Source: Beroe forskalii
Lineage: Eukaryota > Ctenophora > Nuda > Beroida > Beroidae
DNA length: 64,000 bases
Direction of reading: 5' to 3'
Assembly (NCBI GenBank): GCA_011033025.1
Contig: WFMF01000164.1
Location: 305,083 to 369,082, forward strand
In this document: positions 1-12,660 of the stretch, piece after piece
Layout: every line of letters starts with the position of its first letter
Numbering within the stretch: position 1 is the first letter of the stretch
Program-made: the position numbers and the translations under genes
Notes under the pieces: model-generated
Seen by the model: the letters and a program-made list of their open reading frames with translations, nothing else
Told to the model about the DNA's origin: nothing
Database searches by the model: none

Positions 1-132
1 GTTTACTAGGAAAGAATCAAAGTGTAAGAAATGTAACAAGCCACGTCGCTCATACTCATTCGCAGTGCTTTTACAACGGGGAGTCTAAACAACCGTGTAT
101 CATCTTACAAGCCTACGATCACACCATTGCCT
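1..132 (-). repeat. LTR, partial (3' LTR relative to Gag)
   Basis: This matches 4152-4283 with only a few mismatches. It ends next to a purine-rich tract on the minus strand (129-142), the expected position of the plus-strand primer. The outer part lies beyond the window, so LTR length and the target duplication cannot be read on this side. Confidence 0.85.
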
Positions 133-1888
133 TCACTCCCCTATCAAAATTAGCTAATTTAGAACTTCACATTGGGGTTTAATTATTTTAACATTTTAAT
201 CAATCTGACAGAAAACTTAGGCGCGCATCTCAGAACCCCATTAGGGAACCTATAATTATTCCTACACTCTAAAGTAAATATTATGCCCACTGTGCGCGCA
301 ATTCATATACCGTATCATTATTTATAAACAATGCCCACTATCTTGACCATTGCACAGTATCATACTATCATATTATTACAATTCTACAATATATTATGAA
401 AATTCCACAACAACATTTCATTTTAATTTCATTTCATGCAACATAAAATATTTAAATCACGAAATTGTAACTCTGACACAAAATTATATCCCACATTTTG
501 ATTCCCAAAGTTCAATCATAATTTACCCAACATGATTTTTGCACATTCATCAATCAATTGATCATGATTACCTCATTTCTATCTTGAAATTTAATGAAAT
601 ACATAAAACACTGAACATGCAATATACATCATAACACATTATAGTTCGCTGTACTCCATGTTGTGATTTGAGTATCGCGCAATGTCGGAGCCGAATTGAT
701 CCCAATATTTTTCACGGTCATGATCATTACCTGTTCCAGTTTATTGATCATGTCCCTAATTTACAATGTTTTTTTCAATAAATGTCCTATGCCCATTGAC
801 TTAGTCAATAGTTTATTCGGCAAAATTCTTTGCGATCTCACAACAGACTGATACACTGTAGAATCACCAGCCAACCAGCAGAGAGTATATCATCCGCCAC
901 CCAACCGAGAAGCCACCACACCACAGCCGCAAGCCCAGCTGCCATCCAGTCATCCACCAGTCCTCGACACAGCCGCCAGCCCAGCCACCAGTCCTCAACA
1001 CGCCCTAGCTCATCATTACACAATCCAGTCGTTTAATGCCGTGGAACTCAGCATCTTCATCTTCAGGAACGGGTCCACCTCCCCACTGGTATACACCGGT
1101 GTTCTGGATTGACTCTTCTTATTACTCCTAGGCTTCCTCCTCACCGGATGTTCCTCTACTCGAGTGTAGTCCTTACAATCCTGTCCACTAGTCCCCTCCT
1201 TGCACTCCACTGCTTCATTTGAGTCCGTCTGCTGCACGCAGCAGCAATTTGCCAGTTGTTGTCAGTACTTCCTGATTACCCAGACGTTATAGTATTCTTC
1301 GAATACCATGACGTCATGGATAATGTTCGACTTCCCCCCTGAGACTCGTCCTGATCAACACCATTATCACAACCATAAACGTATAAAAACTTCTTTTTCA
1401 CTCATAATCGTCACCTGTAACATTTCTGATCAGTTCACAATACTTCAACTCTTCAACAGTCACACATATATCATTATCATCAACTCATATCTTCACATCA
1501 TCAACGCATATCTTCACGCATATCTTCACAATTCACATTTCATATAAAAAGAATCCGTTCGGAGTCGGACGACAAATATCACCATTCATTGGCCACTGAA
1601 ACGGTGACTTTATCGCCCTAGCAGGGGCCCCTTGAACTCCGGCCAGATATAAATGATCGATACACGTGTAATTCCATAACAACTGATCAATACTTCTTTA
1701 AAATACCATTCTCACTTTCTGTCAATCACCATTGCACTGAAAACTTCATAAAATAACTGTGTTGAATTATAAAAACTGATTCATCCAGGGGGGAAGCATT
1801 TAGTATCCCATATCTCATCAGTAATACCCATGAAATACTCACCGTTTTAACCAAAATCTTTCCCATAAAATCTTGCACATGTGAATCG

Positions 1889-2210
1889 TTACATCGTACC
1901 CCTCATACCTTCTGGTATTTTTCTCAAGTGATTTCTGTGGGTAATCATTTCGGACCCATCTCTCTGTATTCTGTAGTTGTGATCATTGAATACTTCCATC
2001 ACCTCATAGGGACCAGTCCAGACAGATGTCAGCTTGTAATAAACATTCCCAGTATTCTTTGGACAATACAACAACACTCGGTCCCCCTTATTGATGTCAA
2101 CACAAGTATTGTTCCTGTCGTGGATTTTCTTCTGGAGTTCATGAGTCAATTCCCGATATCTGACGCTTCCTTGTCCCCTTCTAAATCTATCAAATCTGCA
2201 TTAACATCCA
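1889..2210 (-). pseudogene. Integrase C-terminal (GPY-type) tail fragment
   Basis: The minus-strand reading frame contains KGDRVLLYCPK followed by WTGPYEVMEV and HRNHLRKI. That is the usual pattern of the small C-terminal module of Ty3/gypsy integrases, which binds DNA and chromatin. The frame opens upstream of the first methionine at 2149, with RYRELTHELQKKIHDRN typical of the preceding linker. The catalytic core (HHCC and DDE) is absent, and the fragment follows the Gag C-terminus within about 30 bases in a different frame. It is therefore a deletion product rather than a functional integrase. Confidence 0.75.
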
Positions 2211-2237
2211 TTGAACCCGAATTTTTAGAAGCGGCAT

Positions 2238-3235
2238 CTAGTTTAAATGATTCACATATCCCTTTTTCCTATCATTTATCTCAGCCATCCTTCTTGCGAT
2301 TTGACTGACTTCCTTCTGGTGGTCTTGAGCTTCATGAACAACTGAGTTGCGGACTCCTTGGATTTCGTTTGCAAACCGACATCTGCTGGAGTTAGCGAGA
2401 TGTCCGAAATCACCACACCTGTAACATTGGAAACACTTTGTGGTGGGATGAGACATTGATCCACAATGAGAACACTGCATTTGAAAATCGTTCATGTCAT
2501 TCCATTGCTGCTGGTTGAAATCAGGTCTGTTATTCCACGGCTGCAGGTGCTGATTACTAGAACAACCCCAGCATCGTCTATCTGAGAAGCCTCGTCCAAC
2601 TCCCTTTCCTCGTCCCTGAGGACACTGATTCCTCCAATGACCCTGCTCTCCACACTGAAAACACTGTCCCTCTCCTCTTCCATTAGCTGGCCCAATGCCA
2701 ACACCCACCTGAAAAACATGTTCAAACTTGTAATGATCATATGCCTCTCGGGTAGATTTCTGCTTCTTTAGCACATTCTTGACTGTGTAGATTTCCTCCA
2801 ATGATAAGGCCCTTTTGTACGCATCGTTGAAGTTGACGTCCTCATTTTCCAGGAGCTTGTGCATGATTTCTTCATTCTCAATTCCCGCTGTGAAGATGTC
2901 CAGCTGCATTTTATCCTTCAGGGGGTCATCTTCGAATCCATACGCTAGGTCAGCCGTGTCCATTATTCTAGCAGCGAAATCAGTGATGGTTTCCCCTGCT
3001 GTCTGGTGCATGTTGAACAAACGACTCTTGGCTCCAGCTCGGGACGATGTATTGCTGAGAACTTCTGCTATCTTCTCATAGCACTCTTCAGGGTTCCGTA
3101 GCTCTTCATTAGTAAGCTTCAATGTCTCGACCCTTTTCTGAGATTTAGAATCAAGGAAAGTCATGAGTGTTTCAATCTCTCTCGCTGCTGGTATCCCAGC
3201 AGCCTTCGCAAAGATGCGGAAACCATCTTACTATA
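2238..3235 (-). pseudogene. Gag C-terminal part with zinc knuckles
   Basis: The frame is open from about 3232, reading DGFRIFAKAAGIP before the first internal methionine at 3164, so it continues a longer Gag. It has a capsid-like helical part, then CFQCGEQGHWRNQC and CSHCGSMSHPTTKC, both CX2CX4HX4C knuckles that bind RNA. A third knuckle, CYRCGDFGHLANSSRC, has a longer last loop. The upstream half of Gag (3521-3940) is separated by an insertion. The stop at 2238 lies just before the integrase tail. Confidence 0.85.
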
Positions 3236-3528
3236 TATAATTCTTCATCATATATATATTTATCTATGTAATTATGTTTGTCTGGCGTCTGTCCGGTCTG
3301 ACACCACTCCGTAATGTATCAGAAGACGTGAAATTAGATCCTTGACACTGGTTAACTAGACTATTTGGATTGTAAAGCACTGTCTCATCAGCAAATTCAC
3401 AGTATGTTATGAATGTTTTGATATGAGGTGTCAGGTACTGCTTTCTAGCAGGACCCAGTCTGTCCGGTCTGACCTCACTCGCAACCCAATCGAGCACCCG
3501 ACCGGAGGTCGCGGGTTTTGCTAGTTCA
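3236..3528. mobile_element. Short insertion splitting Gag (SINE-like candidate)
   Basis: Gag is in frame on both sides, but these ~290 bases break it. The segment has an AT-repeat end (3225-3265) and a GC-richer part with the motif gtctgtccggtctgac twice (about 3289 and 3459). The size would suit a SINE, but I see no clean A and B box pair and no certain target duplication. Boundaries are approximate. Confidence 0.45.
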
Positions 3529-3940
3529 TATAACTTCTGAATTCATCTTTGGTTAGATCGAACTTACTTGGTTTAGACACGGGGTACCTCAGCACTCCAT
3601 TAGTAACTTGTGCTGCTGGTCTGATCAGGACTTCTCGTTCAGCTTCCAGTGCTGCGAGTTTCCCAGCGTTGAATCCATTGGCACGCTCCTCTCGTAACCG
3701 GTTTAACAAGTCGTTGTTCAATTCCCCAACCTGCCGTCTCATCTGATCGTTCTCTTCAAGGGCCCGTCTCAGCTGTTGTTCAAGGTCCATCTCCGCCCTG
3801 CCTGGCTGAAACAGTTCGTGCAGCGATCTCCCACTGCTGCTTGCACTGATAACATCTTCCTCCTGTTCATTCATGATTGGGTTGATATCACGACGCAGAA
3901 GTTGTGTCCTACAGTGTGTGTTAAAGTCCAACAAATCCAA
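3521..3940 (-). pseudogene. Gag N-terminal part
   Basis: A 139-codon frame starts near the primer-binding site and ends at a stop created just inside the 3236-3528 insertion. It contains a heptad-like stretch (QQLRRALEENDQMRRQVGEL) predicted to form a coiled coil and ends in SKFDLTKDEFRSYMN. Its position directly after the leader and before the zinc-knuckle half supports its being the same Gag, broken by the insertion. Confidence 0.7.
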
Positions 3941-4057
3941 CTGTACAACAGTGTAACCCTACAGCCCCGACGACTGTCAGCAATCAACCTTCAACACACC
4001 TACAAGATACACACTCAGATAATACTCAGCCAGCTCCTTGGACTCAGCCCGCTCCAT

Positions 4058-4072
4058 GGATCCTCGTCGCCA
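4058..4072 (-). promoter_or_regulatory. Primer-binding site candidate
   Basis: On the minus strand this reads TGGCGACGAGGATCC, a few bases inside the presumed end of the 5' LTR. Starting with TGG and lying between LTR and Gag are the usual properties of a tRNA primer site. I recall the TGGCGACGAG string from Ty3/gypsy elements but cannot check it here. Confidence 0.55.
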
Positions 4073-4283
4073 CTTCTTGTACGCTTTGACAAGAGGGGGG
4101 GGGGGGAATGGGAAAGGGGGTTTGGATGACGAGGAGACAGGGAAGACGATGGTTTACTAGGAAAGAATCAAAGTGTAAGAACTGTAACAAGCCACGTCGC
4201 CCATACTCATTCGCAGTGCTTTTACAACGGGGAGTCTAAACAACCGTGTATCATCTTACAAGCCTACGATCACACCATTGCCT
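4073..4283 (-). repeat. LTR (5' LTR relative to Gag)
   Basis: The segment 4152-4283 repeats 1-132. The left boundary is inferred from the primer-binding site, giving an LTR of about 200-210 bp that begins TGG and ends near GTACA on the minus strand. It contains a run of twelve G at 4096-4107 on the plus strand. Confidence 0.7.
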
Positions 4284-6180
4284 ACATGATCGAGGGCGGG
4301 TTTTTTAAGCTAAGATGGGAAAATGTTATAGGCTATCCAGGAAGTCTCACTGGATCGATTTTATTGGTGTGATGACATCATCAAAATCGATAAAATCACG
4401 ATTTTAGCGAAAAAGCGTAATTTTGGACCACTTTGAAGCACTGTATCTGAAAAGTTTTCTACCGCTTCATGATTTCCCGACTTAAGTATCAACTAGACCT
4501 CGAGATTTAGCCACAAAAGAAGTTTCATGGTGATTGGTGAAAAAATGAGGTCGTGGGAGGCCTCCAAAAATCGAGGATCCTTACTAGGCCAAAATATGGT
4601 GATTTTGAGCATCTATATCTCAGCTCACGAACATTGCTCCATCTTTTCCAGGCGTATCAATGTTCTTTCTCTGGCAAATATCAAGGGTAAAAAGTTTCAA
4701 GTCTTCCCGATTTAAGGGAAAGGTTTGGTGACCCCTCAAAAACGTAAATTTGAGCCACGCAAAAAAGTAGAAAATTTGACTGTCCAATTTCAGGCCGAAT
4801 TCCAAAATTGCAGGGCTGTTGTGCTATACGATAGTGACTGAATCAACATTTTGATTTACTTGGTACTTGAATAGAACAAGAAAGTTCACATCTGTGATTC
4901 AGATGAATCCGTTGTGGTGGGGTTCAGGCTTGGAGTACGTACATAAGTTCCTGTTGAGGACTTCTAGAACATTGCCATTGGGTTCTGCGTCACGTCTATT
5001 GTTTCTGACTTTCCAGTCAGAGAATGGCACATTCCTTCCGTGAATACTGGTCCAGTTAACTGTATTGTTAACATCTATTTTACAGCTTTGTGCTGTCTTT
5101 AATAAGTCTGCAGACAGTTGTGTGGCAATTACATGTACTCGATAAGTTTAGACTTCAATCAGTTTTGACTTTATAGTATAGACTTATTCATTATAATATA
5201 GAATTTTTTTCAGCAAAAAGGGAATTATAATCCTCTTACCCTGAATTCCCGAACTTAATATTGGTGAGGTTTGGTATCTCCTCTGCTCACGTACAAACAA
5301 CATGATCATGGTGGGAACTGACTCGTCTTTAATAATGTCCTCAATAGTACAAAGGGGGGCATTATCAAGCTCAAGATCACTAACTGCAGCAGTTTACTAG
5401 TTCAGGAGAATGAAGGAAAATAAAATGGTAATGAATTAAAAACTAAATAAATTAAATAATAATAGGTATTTAAATTATATTCGTTATTCCACTCAGATTG
5501 CTTATCATAGCCATTTCAAGTTAAGTAATTAAATATATAACTGGAATTCCTGTCACCGAATGGCACATTCCTTCTGTGAATGTCAAGATCAGTTGACTGT
5601 ATTGTTGACATCTTTTACAGCTTTCAAGTGCTGTATTCATCAAGTCAAGGATTTAGTAATCAGTTTTGCTAACTCCGAGATCTCCATTCTCCGTAATCTA
5701 TCTGTTGTCGTGGAGGGTTGCACGTTTCAAATCCACGTCGGCAATACTGCAATTGGGTACGTCTTTGGCAGTCAAAACTTTGTCATCTTTAGCCAGTGTC
5801 CTTGAGCCCGCTTGAGCTGGTATTATACATTATACAATGATGTAATACAGGGATAGGGTACTTGGTACAATGTGTATTATGTATTTGCTGATAAGCTCAA
5901 AGGAGCTGCTGTAACTACTAACTGAGTTTGCTTATCAGTGCAGGAGATTAAACACACTAGTATCTGCTGCAAATATCGAATGACTTTCGAAACAGCCCAG
6001 CGACTAAAAATCATTCAGTTTGTCCGACTTGTTAGCAAATAATATTTAATAGTGCTTTTGAGTTCAGTAGGTACTTACCACTTTCTCGATTACAAAAGCA
6101 CAAATTTATCTTATTTAGTAAGTTATTACTGTAATATTGTTATGAAGATATTATATTCAGACGAGGCAAGTTAGGGCACC
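4284..6180. other. Low-information sequence
   Basis: AT-rich DNA without a reading frame, repeat pair or structure that I can support. Short open frames here show no recognisable motif. Confidence 0.6.
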
Positions 6181-6182
6181 TT

Positions 6183-6345
6183 ACCCTCTCTTTTTCGTGA
6201 ACCTCGGAGTATAGTTCATGGTCTTGCGGATAGTTACTAAAATCCATGTGCTCGGAGATGCCTTTCAGATCTCTTTTGAAGGAGCACGAGTGTGTCCTTA
6301 TCAGGACCGAATAGGAGTCGACCACTTTACTAGGCCATTTTACTT
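6183..6345 (-). pseudogene. Relic resembling the C-terminal part of a family-B DNA polymerase of mobile elements
   Basis: The minus strand reads VDSYSVLIRTHSCSF, then SEHMDFSNYPQDHELYSEVH, followed by a good 5' splice-like GGGTAAGG. The order of a D-S-Y/D-S-type motif, a short loop and an FSNYPQDHELY-type stretch matches what I recall from large DNA-type mobile elements of invertebrates. Flanking frames are closed by stops. This is recognition from memory over ~45 residues, so confidence is low. Confidence 0.35.
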
Positions 6346-6923
6346 GATGGTCTCGCGGTCGCATTTCATTATTTCTACTGCACTTATTTTTCATGGACTA
6401 TTTCTAACTTTTTCTAAATATTTGTCTATTTTTGGATTTTTGGGAATCAATTAGAATTTTCATGTCCATCCTTCTCATGCTTCTTTATTTTCCAAAGAGC
6501 TATTGCTTCTTAAGAACTCATGCTAAAAAACCAGTTTCAAAACTTAAAACCCGCTTTTCTGCTTTTCTAAACTTGTTTAAAGATAGCATGCTGAACCAGA
6601 ACCAGGGACCTGAGTCACGCCATGCTCACCCGAGCCTGACCGATAACTGCGTGTTCAGTTTTTACAAAATCGATAATTCGCTGTGAAGCCCCCAGTGATT
6701 GAAACACTTAGCATGGGATCCAATGATTCGCCTAGGATGGGGAATGAGGATCCAATATTTCTGTGATATACTTATATTGTAACACAGGTACCCTAAGTAT
6801 CCAATAATTATAATTTGGGACCCGATGCCTGTTTAGAAAATCCAACTGTACAGTGGATTTTCTGTATTTTGTTGTCTTTATTATTGAGTTATTGGTTTAC
6901 AAAGTTATTAATGGCTATCATAT

Positions 6924-7483
6924 AACAATGCTATGTACGGTCTACATGCATCGATCAACATGAATTCAAAATACGATGAGGCGAATACGAGTTCGGTAAG
7001 ATGCCCTAACTGCAGAATTGCAGTGGCAACCCCACCTTCAGTTAATTACCACTATCCGTCACCACTATCCGTCAACTAGTATTTGGATATCCGCAGCCAG
7101 CCTAAGATACCAACAGCTGTCTTCAAAGTTCACTATCTCGATAACTCGATCCACCTTAGGTGAACAAGGCAAGTCAAAAGTGCTTTGTGGAGGTTTTGTA
7201 GTGTCAATCTTATAAAAAATGCTTTGATTAACATTTTGTTCACTCTGTGCAAGTATTTTAGACGGGAGAAGGGCTAGCCCTAATTCTTCCTTAATAATGG
7301 GTGAAGCTACTTTTCCAGTCAGTCAAGGTGTCAACTTCGGTCCCTTATTGATAGCTTTGATAAGATACAGCGTGAACCACAGTTTAATGATCAATGGTGC
7401 TTTACCTAGGTTCCTGAGTTTATTGATTCGAACATTCCGTTTGTTGTCCACAGACCACAACTCCCATACCAATCATGTATGAG
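6924..7483. repeat. Direct repeat copy 1 (~560 bp)
   Basis: Shares most of its length with 8495-9048 in the same orientation; for example both contain atgaattcaaaatacgat and tgaacaaggcaagtcaaaag. No protein function is visible; short frames in the two copies are alike only because the DNA is. Confidence 0.85.
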
Positions 7484-7854
7484 GGGGAAGATAGCGGTTC
7501 CGTTTGATGCCCTAACTGAAGAGTGAAGGCTTATGGTGACAACCCCAACCCTCAGTTAATAACGCCACCACTATCTTTGACTATTATTCGGATATCCGCA
7601 GTCAGCCTAAGATAGGCTCATAAGGTCAGTAATGAGCCCTAACTCATCTGGGAAAGCCGCCCATGTTCTCATTCAGCTAACTATGCTAAACGCATTGTCA
7701 CTTTGGTCTCCAATGAAATCACAATTCATTCGACTAATAGCTAATAACTAAATACAGATCCCGCACCAATCATCGAAACGCCGCGTTCACCCCTCTTCTT
7801 TTCTTGCTAAGTGCATAATTAAGATTTGCGTTTTCGTAACTTGGAAAGGAAAGG

Positions 7855-9310
7855 TGATGATGGATCTTTTTAACAAAAAGTCCAAAGCTGTTCATTAATA
7901 TTCCTTCTTTCTTATTTTGTCTCCTCTGAAATGCCCCCATGCTTTACTAGCTTTCTAGGATTGAGGATAAAAATTTGTCTTTCCTTATTCCTTTCTTATT
8001 TACTTATTTCTGCCTCCTTTGAAAGTTTTGAATGCCCACCCATGATGCTTCACGAAGGTACTAAGGATGCGATGTACACTACAATCAATTTTACTGAAGA
8101 TACCCTTTTCCATACTCTGGTTGCAACACTCTTCATTTATGCGCCTTTGCTGAAATGGGAAAACAAAACTCTTGGATGAATCTGTCTTTCTTTTCAATAT
8201 TCCTGAGAGTCTCAGCCAAATCGTTGAGAGCTCGTGTCGCCAGGAATGACACACTTAGCAAAGGTGTAGAAACTACCAGGGTGGTCTAGTGAGATCAAGT
8301 CCCTATGGCGTGATGGATGTGATAAAAATTCCAAAGCTGTTCATTCATTCTTCCTTTCTTCCTTTCTTATTTCTGCCTCCTCTGGAAAGCCAACGCATGC
8401 TTCACCAAAATACTAAGAATACAATGTACCTAACTATCAGTTTTACTAAAGATGCCCTATTCCATATTTTGGTGGCGACATTCTTCATCTTCTGAACAAT
8501 GTTATGTACCTACATGCATCGATCAGCATGAATTCAAAATACGATAAGGCGAATAGCGGTTCGATAAATTGCCCTAACTGCAGGATTGCAGTGGCAACCC
8601 CACCTTCAGTTAATTACATCACCACTATCCGTCAACTAGTAATTCGGATATCCGCAGCGAGCCTAAGATACCAACAGCTGTCTTCAAAGTTCACTATCTC
8701 GATAACTCGATCCACCTTAGGTGAACAAGGCAAGTCAAAAGTGCTTTGTGGAGGTTTTGGTGTGTCAATCTTATAAAAATGCTTTGATTAACATTTTGTT
8801 CACTCTGTGCAGGTATTTTAGACGGGAGAAGGGCTAGCCCTAATTCTTCCTTAATAATGGGTGAAGCTACTTTTCCAATGTCTCGAGAGTCAGTCAAGGT
8901 GTCAACTTCGGGTCCCTTATTGATAGCTTTGATAAGATACCGCGTGAACCACAGTTCAATGATCAATGGTCCTTTACCTGGGCTCCTGAGTTCATTGATT
9001 CGAACATTCCGTCTGTTGTCCACAACTCCCATACCAATCATGTATGAGTTATTGGTTACCACTATTAATCGTTAAGAGCTCGTGTTGCCAGGGATGACAC
9101 ACTTAGCAAAGGTGTAGAAACTACCCGGGTTGTCTAGTGAGATCAAGTCTCTCTGGCGTGATGGATCTGATAAAAAATTCAAAGCTGTTCATTCATTCTT
9201 TCTTTCTTCCTTTCTTATTTCTGCCTCCTCTGGAAAGCCAACGCATGCTTCATTAAAATACTAAGAATACAATGTACCTAACTATTCTCTTTTTTGGTTG
9301 CGATGCTCTT
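7855..9310. repeat. Cluster of direct repeats, including copy 2 of the 560-bp repeat
   Basis: A second unit (ttcaaagctgttcattcattct, pyrimidine-rich, then gcatgcttca) recurs at about 7855-8140, 8229-8480 and 9068-9310. The 560-bp repeat recurs at 8495-9048. Weaker related pieces (gagtcacaggtctcccgtgg) appear at 9370 and 9590. The pattern is of local segmental duplication, not of a gene. Confidence 0.75.
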
Positions 9311-10240
9311 CATCTTCTGAATGGTGATATATGCGCCTTTGCTGTCATGCAGAGAATTTTTGGTCTTCTCTGAGTCACAGGTCTCCCGTGGCGGTGATAA
9401 ATTTTTCAGGGTATTTTCCATTTGAGATTCTTTTGTAGCCTACAATCCATTTTACTAAAGATATCCTATACTCTTTTTCGGTTGCGATATACTTCATCTT
9501 CTGAATGGTGAGATGCTCCGGTAGTACTGTAGGTATTCTTCTAGCTTCTACCTGAGTACCTGGGTGGTGAGATCAAGTGTCTCTGAGTCACGTGTCTCCC
9601 GTGGTGGTGATCAAATGCTCAAGGTATTTTCCTTTTGGGACTCGTTGTACTCAGTGCTTTGGTACATTCAAGATATTTTTGCAAAATAAATTGTGATAGC
9701 GCCTTCTAGTACCTAGCGCTCTGAACGCATCTAAAATCTTGTGATGCATTTTTATTTTTTATATCATAAATTATTCAAGCTTGGGATTATATTTAGAATT
9801 TTTCTACAAGATTGTGTCACGGCGTGACATACTTCTGCATTTCTTTGAGAAGTCAAGCAATTCATCCACTACTTTCACTATGCTGTTTCCCTGCCATGTT
9901 GTTGTCGTGCCTTGCACTCTTGGTAACCCCGTCCACTTTAAATAATTAGAACAAGGAAAGTTCTTATATTCCCGTATTGACCCAAGGCCCTCACCCAGCC
10001 CCCTGTGTCGGATATGAATTGCAGCCCTCTACTACGTCTTTCAGCCTCAGCTTTTCTTGTGTCAGTATCTGTCAATAAGTCAGTATCTGTCTATAAGTCA
10101 GCAAGGGCTGGTCCCAGCATTGGCAACCCTTTCGAAAATTGTTTGTTCTTTTCTTACAAACCGATTTTCCTTTCTCTTCAATTGCAGACGTTAACATAAA
10201 TGTTACGTTGCTTGAAACTGTATATTTTTACTACTGAAAT
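9310..10240. other. Intergenic; one exon-like relic
   Basis: Mostly unrecognised. Near 10105-10199 on the minus strand is a degenerate copy of the exon-like module seen at 13861-14052 (both share TATTGAAGAGAA-like starts). Nothing else can be supported. Confidence 0.5.
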
Positions 10241-10559
10241 GAGTCCTTTATAAGTTTATACTTTCATACTCCTATGCTCAAGGTCCTATTTCATTCAGAT
10301 AAATGACTATTTATCTAATTGAAATGGATCAGCATAATAGTTGAAGTAGTTGCAACTTCAGTTTTGTTCTGCTCTGTTCTCCAGTGAAATGGAATCGTTG
10401 TTTTCATCATCCTTAATCAGTCGTAGCCAGAAAATAAAATTCATTTTGTACCACTACAAATCCGTGACCTATACTATAGAACAGCGATATTAACACTTTA
10501 TAATATGAAGCAGGAATTTATAATATTCAATTTCCCTAATAATTTATTTAATTCAAAAA

Positions 10560-12660
10560 TATAAAAATAGAATTAATAACAATCCTTGTTATATGAATTT
10601 CAATTTATGAATTTTACTTGCCATACTGTCATACACGTTGAGTTACAGTACGAGTTATGAGTTTTTGATAAAATAATCAAACTACATTATTTTCTTCTAA
10701 CCAATTACATTACATTCTTTTATCAATCTTTTACTGCAGTGGTAATCTCGCTCTGTAGAAGATTTGACGTTTGCCTGATTTCCGGAAGGGGTCTTTGCCT
10801 TTCGTTTCCTTCTCCCTGAAGGTGTATGAATAGATCTATATTTTAACTTTTCATCAGCAAACAGAATTCGACCCATATTAATCTTCTTCCTTCGACCCTC
10901 TACATTTTTATTCTATTGCAATTCAATGTGGCTGAAATAAGGTGATGCATTATATTCTTTATCATATTATATCATGCGATGCGTGTTCTCATCGATTGAT
11001 CACTATGAAGCTATAAAACAGTAAATCTTCCTCTAGTATTATATGTATTTGCATTCTAGATGATTTTTACACTGATTCTGGAAGGTTTGTTCCTTCTCCC
11101 TGCAGAGAGCAGGTGTAGGGATGGATCTTTATTCTCAGCTAAGGTTTGGTGCAAGTTTAGATAAGGGTTCCTTGACCCAGACTTTTTTCGACTAGAATTT
11201 ATTAAAAATAATGAATCACCTACTTATAAAATTATAGGGGTTCCTAAGCGAACGAAATTTCATTCAGATTCATCTTTACTTCTTCGATCTTTTTTAGGAG
11301 ACAAATTTATTATGAGGTTAATAAGTAGACATATCTAAGTCCATGGCAGTATTATTCTCTTCTTGGTGATTTGAGTTCATTTCCAAGGTGTTCCTGAAGG
11401 AACTAGCTAATGCTGCTGGGAGGTCATTGAGTAGTTGTGTCTCTTCCTCCTCGTTCAGCTCGTTTAAGTCAAGCTTGGTGCTTGCGCTTGAGTCCCCTTT
11501 GGTAGTAATCATTGCTGAGTTCAGTGATAGTGGTGCTTGGGATTCTGCTGCGACAGTTGGTTCATTCCGTCTTCTTCTCTTTGAAATAAATCTTTTGCCA
11601 TGTGCCGCTGGGGTGTTGATTTCCAGTGAGGAGTTGACGGGCTCATCCAGGGCGGGACGCTTTCTACCACCTGAGGGGGCTTTCATTATATTTTATGAGC
11701 ATAGGGGCGTGCCCTTTGTGAAAGCGTATAAGCTTATGAATATTATTATGTTTCGTACGTCTTCGGTTTGCGATGTTGGGAGGTTTTTACGAGTTATCGG
11801 TTGCCTTCGGGGGGCCACACCCTTTTTCTCAATTTGAACATTCTATCCTAACTCCAGTATAAACTAAGTTATTTTGCAGATTATGGTGGACAGGGATCCT
11901 AAGTTACCATAGGATTGTCTTTCACTCACCAAAATTTGGCAATGGATTTATGATATTTTTAACTTTAATTTTTAGGCCTAAAATGACATATTTGAGTATG
12001 GAATCGATTCCAAAGGGTGAAGGGGCCTCCAGAGAGGCAGTAGACAAAAGTTAGAGATAGGATTGTTTTGCACTCAGCTTTTTTTGCACTCAGTCGACGA
12101 TCTGTGTACAATAACGCAAGTTTAATTTCTTAATCAAATTCAGATATAATGAACTATTTTACAACTCCTAGAGTCAAATTAACTTACTTGCGAAACGCAT
12201 GCGGTAGATGTCTCAATATCGCACTGCGATTGTTTGCAAAAAGTGGTGTGTCGTACTGCCTTCCTTTTTCCTTATTCTTCTATTTTTGAGATGCTTATTA
12301 AGATCACACTGCGCTGCTGCGTTGCCACTGGTTTTGACCACCACATTGAAGAATATGTGACAAATATTCACTGGCTATGTTCATTTGCCTTCTGGGCTGG
12401 GTAAGTTAAAATATGGAAGCATCTTATTACTAGACGAGAACTCTGCAATGTACAGATGTAACTGCATCTTTTTATAGAACATATGAGTAGGTACTCTGCG
12501 GAAACATTCCTCCTCTCTTTTATTCTCTCTTTTATTCTTTTATTTTCCAAAGACCTATTTTTGTTGAAAAATACGATGCTTGCATACTTATCCTTGGCAG
12601 TTCTTTTGGAGTAGCAGAGAAGACCATTTCCTACGAGAAATCGCAAAATAAAACATATCT
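10560..12660 (-). repeat. Inverted copy of the 2.06-kb repeat unit
   Basis: Reverse-complementary to 56380-58439 and to 58440-61164. It includes the 122-129-codon unknown protein, a copy of the basic-protein module (10700-11050) and the conserved stretch at 12300-12650. This is the distal part of the left arm of the large inverted duplication. Confidence 0.85.
11318..11700 (-). CDS. Unknown small protein with basic patch and acidic tail, copy 1
   Basis: A 122-codon frame starts MKAPSGGRKRPALDEPV, contains KRFISKRRRRNEP, which would act as a nuclear localisation signal, and ends in an acidic part (LDLNELNEEEETQLLNDL). The same protein is encoded at 57323-57712, and a broken copy lies at 59408-60435. 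I do not recognise the family. It lies inside a multi-copy repeat, so it may be a product of a mobile element or a duplicated host gene. No intron is evident. Confidence 0.5.

Larger units (their letters stand above)
1..4283 (-). mobile_element. Non-autonomous Ty3/gypsy-like LTR retrotransposon
   Basis: Bases 1-132 and 4152-4283 are near-identical direct repeats, which are the visible parts of two LTRs; the left LTR is cut by the window edge. Read on the minus strand, the order is LTR, a primer-binding-type sequence TGGCGACGAGGATCC (4058-4072), Gag, an integrase C-terminal tail, a purine-rich tract (129-142), LTR. Protease, reverse transcriptase, RNase H and most of integrase are missing, so the element is internally deleted. 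A further ~290-bp insertion splits Gag. LTR-type retrotransposons copy through RNA, and this copy would need enzymes supplied from elsewhere. Family assignment rests on the zinc knuckles and the GPY-type integrase tail. Confidence 0.85.

Noticed and set aside
3264-3497. tR
   Set aside because: 
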